Assembly: GCA_019321725.1 (NCBI GenBank)
Contig: CM033106.1
Location: 18,946,551-19,010,550 of the forward strand
Reading direction: 5' to 3'
Source: Paulownia fortunei
Taxonomy: Eukaryota; Streptophyta; Magnoliopsida; Lamiales; Paulowniaceae
DNA: 64,000 bases
The position numbers were made by a program, and so were the translations under genes. This document shows, piece after piece, positions 57,415 through 64,000 of the stretch. The notes under the pieces were generated by a model, which searched no databases, was not told where the DNA came from, and worked only from the letters and a program-made list of their open reading frames with translations. The first letter of the stretch is position 1. Each line of letters starts with the position of its first letter.

Positions 57415-59268
57415 TGTTAGAGTAGTGCCCAACGAGCCAATTAGTGGAGAGCTTTTATATTCTAGTAAAGGCAATCTTATTCATAATATTTATTAATAAA
57501 AGGTGATTCTTTATATTTAATTATTTTATTAACTAGATAGAGTCCTTAGATCATATATAGCTATGGGGCATTGTTGCGTATGTGATGGCGATCATGAAAC
57601 ACGCATTTATGGTTTTGATCTTTAACATGTTTAGAGTTGAGGCTTCATTGAGTTGGGATATCGATAAGCCAATAAACTCACACAGATGATGCATGCTTCA
57701 AAGGAGGATATCTCATTCCATAGACATTAGCATGGTGATACTTGTGCATACATGTGGTTGTTTGTTGGAGAATAATTACACCAAACAAGCCCGTGGCAAA
57801 TTCTCATTTGGAAATGGTGTTTGTCAATTGAGAATTTCCCAATTACAATAGTGCATTAACTAGTCGTTAGATTTAAGGCACCATGATAGCCTTGTGCATG
57901 ACATATATGTTTAGATGTATTTCTCGATAATCTATGCCCTAGACTTATCGGGAGATTAATTGATGAAAGGACCGTAGTTTACATAGTACTCATAACCAAA
58001 ATAGATGTACTTGCTATTCACTTAACTCTAGGTAGTCATGATATACTGCTAGGTGCTTCCCATGACTTATGAGATTCTTGGAATTAAGAAGTTAATTGCA
58101 AACAGATTAATTATTTGAATTAATCAAAATATTAATTTATTCACTAAGTTGCAAAGGTTGCAAACTTACTACTAGCTTATCTGTGAATTTAAGGGGTTAC
58201 ACACAAAAATGAATGGTCCACTTTTGGTGATGGATTAAGCTGATTAATGGAGATTAATTAAATTGAGTTAGAATTAATTTAAAAAATTAAATTAATTCAT
58301 TTAATTAAATATTAAAATTATTTAATTTGACCTAATTAAGATTAGGGGCTCACGAGAGTGAATTAATTCATTGATTGTATCAATTAATTAAAAGGCTTAA
58401 ATTACATTAAGGTGTTAAATTATTTTAACCAATTAAATAATAGGGTTATTAATTGGGCCTAATTTTATTAGGTAGTCTTTATGGGAACAATTATGTAATA
58501 GATTGAATCAATTAATTAAATTGGACTTGATTAATTAATAAATATTAATTAATTGGACTTTAATAATTAATTATAGTCCAAACCCTTGAGATAAAAGGCC
58601 CAACTAGGAGCCTTGGAAAGCAAGAGAATGAATCTTAGTCTTAGATGAAAAGAATCAAGATAAGAAAGGAAAGGGGTTGAGACTTAAAGGGATTAGGCCA
58701 AAATTGACTTGTGTATAAACATAATACACAAGGGGCTGAATTTTAGTAGCTTGAGCAAGACAAAAAAATCAGCCCCTCTCATTTCTTTCTCTCGTCTTTT
58801 ATTTTCTTCACTTGTAAGAAAAATCCTTTTCATCAAGTTGGTTCCATACCTTTTTGATTCACATCTTCTTGATTCAATTTTATTATTTAATCACAATTTT
58901 GTTTAAGAATAAAATTGCACTCACAAAAATTGGACTAGAAATAAAGAATACTGATTCGTTAAAAAAAGAATCAATCATTCGTGGACTTGCCAGAGTGTGG
59001 ATACAAAGAGGAAAGACGATTAGATTTCTTGTGAACTCATTTTTGATCTAGGGCTAGGAATTTGAATTGATTCATACCCTACAATCAGTCAAAGTTCTCT
59101 TAGGTATAATACGTGAATCTTTTATTTATTTGTTTAAGCAAGTAAATTAGAATGCAAACCAACTAATTGTATCAATTCCCAAGATTGCATGTGCATGTTA
59201 TGAATATGTAAGTTCAAATTTTTAAAAATTTCCATTGTGCATTTATCCTAGGATATACTAACCGAACA
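57415..59268 (+). repeat. Element F 3' LTR
   Basis: 1854 bases, from TGTTAGAGTAGTGCCC to TAACCGAACA (from GAACCCAACA). It has the usual LTR blocks ('gatcatatatagctatgggg', 'gaaggaccgtag', TTAATTAA tracts, 'ggggctgaattttag'). It is followed by AGAAG and then chromovirus sequence. The two open frames at 58709-59051 lie inside the LTR and are not coding. The partner 5' LTR is missing. Confidence 0.87.
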
Positions 59269-61045
59269 AGAAGTGTGAGATTTACATAGATAACAAAAGT
59301 TCAAAGTACTTTTTCACCCAGGAGGAACTGAATATGAGATAACGGAGATGGTTAGAACTTATGAAGGATTGTGATTGCGTGACTAACCATCATCCTAGTA
59401 AAGCGAATATTGTTGTAGATGTATTAAGTAGAAAATCTACTTCTTCTCTTTTTGTCATACAAAAGCCAATATTACTAGATTTTTCAAGATTAGAGCTTGA
59501 AATTATACCTAAAGGGAAAATGTGTTCATTGTCTTAATTTTGAAACCTATAATTCAAGATAAATTTAAAGAGGGGCAAAAGATGGATAGGCATTTATGTA
59601 GATTCAAAAGAAAGATTGATGCAGGAAAGAGGCCAGACTTTTTGATTATTGATGATGGAATTATCAATATAAAGGAAGATTATGTGTGCCATTTGGAAAG
59701 GTCATTGAAGAGATATTTTAGAACAAACTCATGCAACTCCTTACTCAATAAACCCGGGAAGCACAAAAATATATAAAGACTTACAACATCATTATTAATA
59801 GCCTAAAATGAAGAGAAATATAGCAAAATTTATGGCTGGATGCTTAACTTGTCAACAAGTTAAGTTTAACATCAAAAACCAGTAGGGTCGTTGAAGCTTT
59901 TATTGATTCTGGACTACAAATAGGAGCATATTACAATGGACTTTATGCTTTGATTACCTAGAACTTAAAAGAGATATAATTCCATATGGGTGATTGTTGA
60001 TAGATTAACCAAATTAACCTATTCTCTTCAAGTGAAATCCATATATTATATAGACCAGTATGCTCAGTACTATAATAAAGAGATAGTTCTGGTTATAGGG
60101 AGTGCTAGTTTTACTAGTGTCCAGTAGAGATCCTAAGTTTATATCTACATTTTAGAAAAGCTTACACAATACCATGGGAACAAAGCTTGCATTTTATCTA
60201 GCATTTCATCCACAAAGTGGCTCACATGAAGGGCATCATGAGAGGGTTATTCACATCTTAGAGAATATTAAGAGCTTGTCTGCTAGATTTTCAAGGGAGT
60301 TGGAATGCAAAGCGTCCATTAGTAGAGTTCACTTATAATAATAGCTACCTATCAACAATTGGAATCGTTCCTTATGAAGCATTATATTTAATGAAATGTA
60401 GATCTCCAATTCATTAGAATGAAGTTGGAGAATGAAACATAATTGGTCTGAAAATGGTTCGATGTACTACTAAAGTAGTAGAGAATAAACGAGACAGAAT
60501 GAAGATTGTGCAAATTTGATAGAAAAGTTATGCAGATAAATGGAGAAAAAATCTAAAGTTTGTTGTTGATCATGTGTTCTTAAAAGTGGCTCACATGAAG
60601 GGCATCATGAGATTTGAAAAAAAAAAAGAAAAACTCAGTTTTTATGTCAATTTATTCAAGATTCTTGCAAGTTGGTGATAGAGCTTATAGTGTGAACTTA
60701 CCCCCATCATTATCAAATGTTCACAATATTTTCCATGTATCTATGTTAAAGATGTACATTTCAGATCCCTCTTATATGTTGAGCTATGAGTTGATGGTAT
60801 TAACTTTTGGTTTAACTTAGAAGATAAACTAATGCAAATTCTTGATCGAAAGGGAAAAGAACTGAAAACAAAAAAGATTCAACTCATTAAAGTTTTATAG
60901 AAGAATCATTCTATAGAAGAAGCCACATAAAAAAGAGTATAATAGGCCACATGGGAAAGAGAGTAAGAAATACAGAGCAAGTATTCAAAATTACACAATA
61001 TGAGGATAAAAATTTTGTAAGGACGAAAGAATTGTAATGCCTAAT
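59269..61045 (+). pseudogene. pol: Chromovirus-like RNase H, integrase and chromodomain remnant
   Basis: The plus strand begins inside RNase H: CEIYIDNKSSKYFFTQEELN (59275-59335), then RRWLELMKDCDC and HHPSKANIVVDVLSRKS (59343-59445), a hallmark of Ty3/gypsy chromoviruses. Integrase remains follow (59500-60600), including 'tcatccacaaagtggc' (HPQSG-like, near 60208), then LQVGDRAYSVNLPPSLSNVH and NIFHVSMLKMYISDPSYMLS YE (frame 60614-60820), the integrase C-terminal motif. LEDKLMQILDRKGKELKTKK (60817-60880) and NHSIEEAT (about 60904-60930) are chromodomain sequence. The 5' part and both LTRs of this element are not seen. Element F abuts it on the left and may have inserted in it. Confidence 0.85.
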
Positions 61046-62483
61046 TATCTCATACTTAGTCAATAATAAGCATCTTAGATCAAAGTGCAAATAGTTAGTA
61101 CGCATTATCGAATTATGGTATCAAATAGCATAATTGCACAAACATGAATAGTTGTTGTTTTATGCTCCAGTTGTACTTTAGCATACAACAGTTCATAAAA
61201 TATGACAACAAACTTTTATTCCATGATTTAACATTTTCTTTAAGTGCTTATTTATGGTTAGCATGCATTCTCAATTAAGGAATATTGGTGTGTTGAACAA
61301 TTAGAAAATGAATTATTTATATTTTTCCATTTTGGTTACATTCTAAAGTAATTGTTTCCTTATACATTTTCTTGACATAGATCATATTTGACTAAGAATA
61401 AAAGTATGCATAATAGTGTAATTTGATTGATTTGTTGACTAGGTTGCATCAAATTGTTTTAAACTTGTCTGGACTTGATTCTAATGACTAACAATCACTT
61501 ATATCCTTTCTTCAGCCCTATCCATAAGGTTTTTGCATAATAACCAGTAAAAGGCCAACAATCACTTTTTCTCCGATCTCTCTTTAAAAAATAAGCTAGA
61601 AAGTTCCTTTGAGAAACTCTAATTCCAATTTGATCAAGGTATCTTCTTTTTTTGTGCTTCTTATGATAGATTTATGTGTCTTGATGACTACATGATTGAA
61701 TATCTTTTTCTATTGTTTAAAATTTAAGTGGGACATATTTGAAACCAAATGAAGCTAATTGAGCAAGTTTCTAAAAAAATTGATTGGCTTGTGGAATATG
61801 ACTATTTTATTTATTTCTATTGACTTTTTAATGCTTATATAGTGTTTGGAAATGCCTCTGAGTGGTCATAAATAGAGGTTGTGAACAATAGCAATTAGTT
61901 TTCTCAATTGGTGATTAGCACTAATTTAAGTTAGAACCAAGTTTGTACCATGTTTGATTTTGATGTTTTGGATTGTGCTCATGAGTTCATTGCAGCCCTA
62001 ATATTGAGTTTCTTGACCTATTAGTGAAACATGGAATTTGTATTGCTTTTTGAATAATGTGGTTGATATGAATTTATTTACAAAATATTGAAAAGTGCAT
62101 GGTTTTAATTAAGTTAGATTTCAACATGTTATGGGATTAATTAAGAGGATACTGAAAGGTATATATTTGATTATGTTAGGCCCTTTGGCACATCCTATCT
62201 TCCAAAGAAACTAACCTTTACACTTCTTAACACAAATTGTACTTAAGGTAATTTGAAACTTTTATTTTCTTTATCAGAAGAATCATGTGATGTTTGTTTA
62301 TGTTTTAAGGTGAATGTTGTTATTTGACTATGATATAATATTAGAAGCATACATGATTCATAATGCATGATACTAATATACATTTTAAGAAGATTACGAG
62401 GTTTTGAAAAAGGAAGTATGGTAATTGATTGATGGTCAGGTAGGCAAGGGATACGAGTGGGATCGGTGGACCCAACAAAAGTT
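61046..62483. other. Unassigned AT-rich stretch
   Basis: I see no recognisable coding region or repeat boundary. The first part may be the 3' end of the chromovirus-like element, but I could not find its polypurine tract or LTR. A stretch near 61560-61660 ('ttgatcaaggtatctt') looks like an exon-intron donor, but no coding frame supports it. Confidence 0.3.
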
Positions 62484-62580
62484 AACAAATACTTGAGGTT
62501 GAAAACCAAGATATGGAAAAGCATAACAAATGAGACAGAATACGACTAATGCCTGAGGTCGAAAAACCAGCATGGGAAAC
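62484..62580. repeat. Imperfect direct repeat of about 37 bp
   Basis: Two copies of AAT(A/G)CYTGAGGTYGAAAA-CCAG-ATGG-AAA lie at about 62485-62520 and 62544-62580, about 59 bases apart. They match at roughly three quarters of positions. No function is evident. Confidence 0.6.
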
Positions 62581-63166
62581 CCTATATTATTTATCTTATT
62601 GGTTAATTATTATGAATAAATTCAAAAAATCATGGTCTATCACTATTAGTTAAGTACCACACTTCAATGGTGCCCAAAAGAATGAATTAATCAAGACAGT
62701 TCCCTAGATTAGTTAATTCTAGAATTGAACATATTGAACGCTCAATTTATAACATGGTTATAAATTAACTTTTTACTAGTGAATTAACGGTGGACAAATA
62801 TGAAAATATAATTGTAAGAGGTTAATGGAAAACTTAGCTCTAATTATGAATCATCTGTGGAGGGTTGTACCATATGCAATCATTACATCATTGGACTACT
62901 CAGTGTGGATCTGAGTAAATTTCTCTATAATTACTATAGTGTAATTCAAGTACTTTAGTAGAGTAATCTTGAAATTAATACATTGTATTAACTAATTAAA
63001 GTGTTTAATTAATTATCTAAATGTATTGGAGAATGTAATTATAGGTCTATAGGTCTCCAATCCACCTTCGTAAACATTTGAATGGATTATAAGCAACAAA
63101 TTATATCAAACTTACATACGTAGAAAATTATTTCAAAGAATGGTTGTTATCTATAAATACCAAGAT
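62581..63166. other. Unassigned AT-rich stretch before the terminal LTR
   Basis: Non-coding by inspection. A TATAAATACC motif at 63151-63160 lies just before the proposed LTR start. If the LTR is in fact longer, this stretch would be part of its U3 region and the motif its TATA box. Confidence 0.3.
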
Positions 63167-63800
63167 TATTGGGAATATGTTATATTACTATAAGGGTAAT
63201 AAATAAATATAATATATTTTTTATATTTATAATTTTTATCTAAAATTATGAATTTTAGATAATTAGAAAAAAGAAAGATAAAAATAACTTTTTGAAGAGA
63301 TATAGTTATCTCCAATCAAAGTTAGAAGAGGAATAGAAAACTAGGGATTCAACAAGTAGAAAAAGGGGATCTATTATTCTTTCTCTGCTGAAATTTTTCT
63401 TCCCCTCTCCTCAACCAACTCTTGTGATTTCTTGAGTCGAAAACATCACAAGAAAAATTACACTGTATAATTTAATTTGGTGTTGAGAATACCCACTCAT
63501 TTTGATTAGTGTGGAAGCTTGGATTCAAAGATCTTGGTATCTGAATCAATCAGATTGAAGGAGTGGAAGGATCATGGTTTCACATAGCATAAAGAAGATA
63601 AGAATCATTTTTTGTTTATCAGGTTATGTTTTCTTAAATCTGTGTGAAGAATTGATATATTGTTTACAACTGATTAAAATTACGTATTCAAACAACTGCA
63701 TAAATTTTATAAAAAAATTTGTTGTGCCTGATACCATGTTTTTTCATTGCACACAATTCAATTAAGAAACAAAATTGTTTAATTTACAAAATTTCCAATA
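63167..63800 (+). repeat. Copia-type 5' LTR, element running off the right edge
   Basis: The proposed LTR starts TATTGGGAAT and ends ATTTCCAATA; the termini are inverted matches at eight of ten positions and fit TGTTGGGAAT...ATTCCCAACA after transitions. A primer-binding site follows two bases later, which supports the right end. The left end is less certain. The LTR is 634 bases, much shorter than the other LTRs here, so this is a different copia lineage (Tork-like by its termini and primer context, inferred). Confidence 0.55.
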
Positions 63801-63802
63801 AT

Positions 63803-63815
63803 TGGTATCAAATCC
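63803..63815 (+). other. Primer-binding site at the right edge
   Basis: TGGTATCAAATCC matches the initiator tRNA-Met site TGGTATCAGAGCC at 11 of 13 positions. It is followed by AGGCTG and a leader that continues beyond 64000. Confidence 0.75.
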
Positions 63816-64000
63816 AGGCTGTAAGAATTACTCTAATTTTAATTTGCAAGTGAGTGGATATTTATATTGTTGAATGCAATTTTAATATTATGAGTGATTT
63901 TATCATGTGATATATGTATGGTGGTCTTTTTAAGCATAATTATTTGGTTATTTATCTTGATTACAATAAAATTGTAAACCCAAAATTATGGGTACAGGAT
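63816..64000 (+). other. Leader of the element at the right edge
   Basis: AT-rich sequence following the primer site, without a start codon or frame I can assign to gag before the window ends. Confidence 0.4.

Noticed and set aside
1..61045. The two gypsy LTR copies as the paired LTRs of one very large element
   Set aside because: Both lack adjoining gypsy internal sequence inside the window, each is inserted into a different copia element, and the only chromovirus pol remnant is on the opposite strand and outside the interval between them.
1..64000. tRNA, rRNA, riboswitch or organelle-derived segments
   Set aside because: None was recognised. The only tRNA-related sequences are retrotransposon primer sites complementary to initiator tRNA-Met.

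Overview
This window is AT-rich nuclear DNA of a flowering plant. It consists almost entirely of decayed, nested LTR retrotransposons. Evidence for this is plant-type Ty1/copia gag-pol remains with initiator tRNA-Met primer sites, Athila-like and chromovirus-like Ty3/gypsy pol remains, LTRs of about 2 kb bounded by TGTTRG...CCAACA, and no bacterial-type operons. I cannot name the species. I found no intact gene, rRNA, tRNA or CRISPR array.

Layout, left to right. 1-2622 is a minus-strand gypsy-type LTR cut by the window edge, lying in a piece of copia LTR (2623-3058) that itself lies in the 3' half of a plus-strand LTR (3059-3581). 4444-4737 is the only stretch that looks like host coding sequence: two short, correctly phased exons ending in a stop, which may be the 3' end of a gene whose upstream intron was filled with transposons. 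5230-30265 is a minus-strand copia element, here called G, split by two later minus-strand copia insertions: A (6986-18199, target duplication AAGAC/AAGAT) and B (20117-29941, duplication CATAT). A in turn carries a plus-strand solo LTR (10066-12195, duplication CAAGG). 30266-43450 is another minus-strand copia element, D, inserted in G. D is broken by a plus-strand LTR (33396-35598) and by a second plus-strand LTR (36997-43202) that itself contains a 3'-truncated plus-strand copia element, E (37525 to about 42708).

43450-49674 is a 5'-truncated Athila-like gypsy element on the plus strand (RT, RNase H, integrase, long 3' region, PPT, LTR). 49675-59268 is a plus-strand copia element, F, that lost its 5' LTR and whose leader is interrupted by a second copy of the gypsy LTR seen at the window start (50755-53500). 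59269-61045 is a chromovirus-like RNase H-integrase-chromodomain remnant. 63167-63800 is a short copia-type LTR with a primer site, the start of an element that runs off the right edge.

All coding remains are pseudogenes with many stops and frameshifts. In each of the four copia copies that still have the reverse transcriptase active site (A, B, F, G), the YxDD motif carries a different lesion, and in the Athila copy the motif is deleted. No new biological system is demonstrated. The observations most worth a second look are the copy-specific GC-rich leader cassettes of the copia family (a 450-bp degenerate tandem repeat in E; hairpins and a palindrome in A and F) and the two-exon gene remnant near 4.5 kb. 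Element boundaries with target duplications are firm. Other boundaries, and all domain limits inside degraded pol regions, are approximate and come from comparing the copies by eye.
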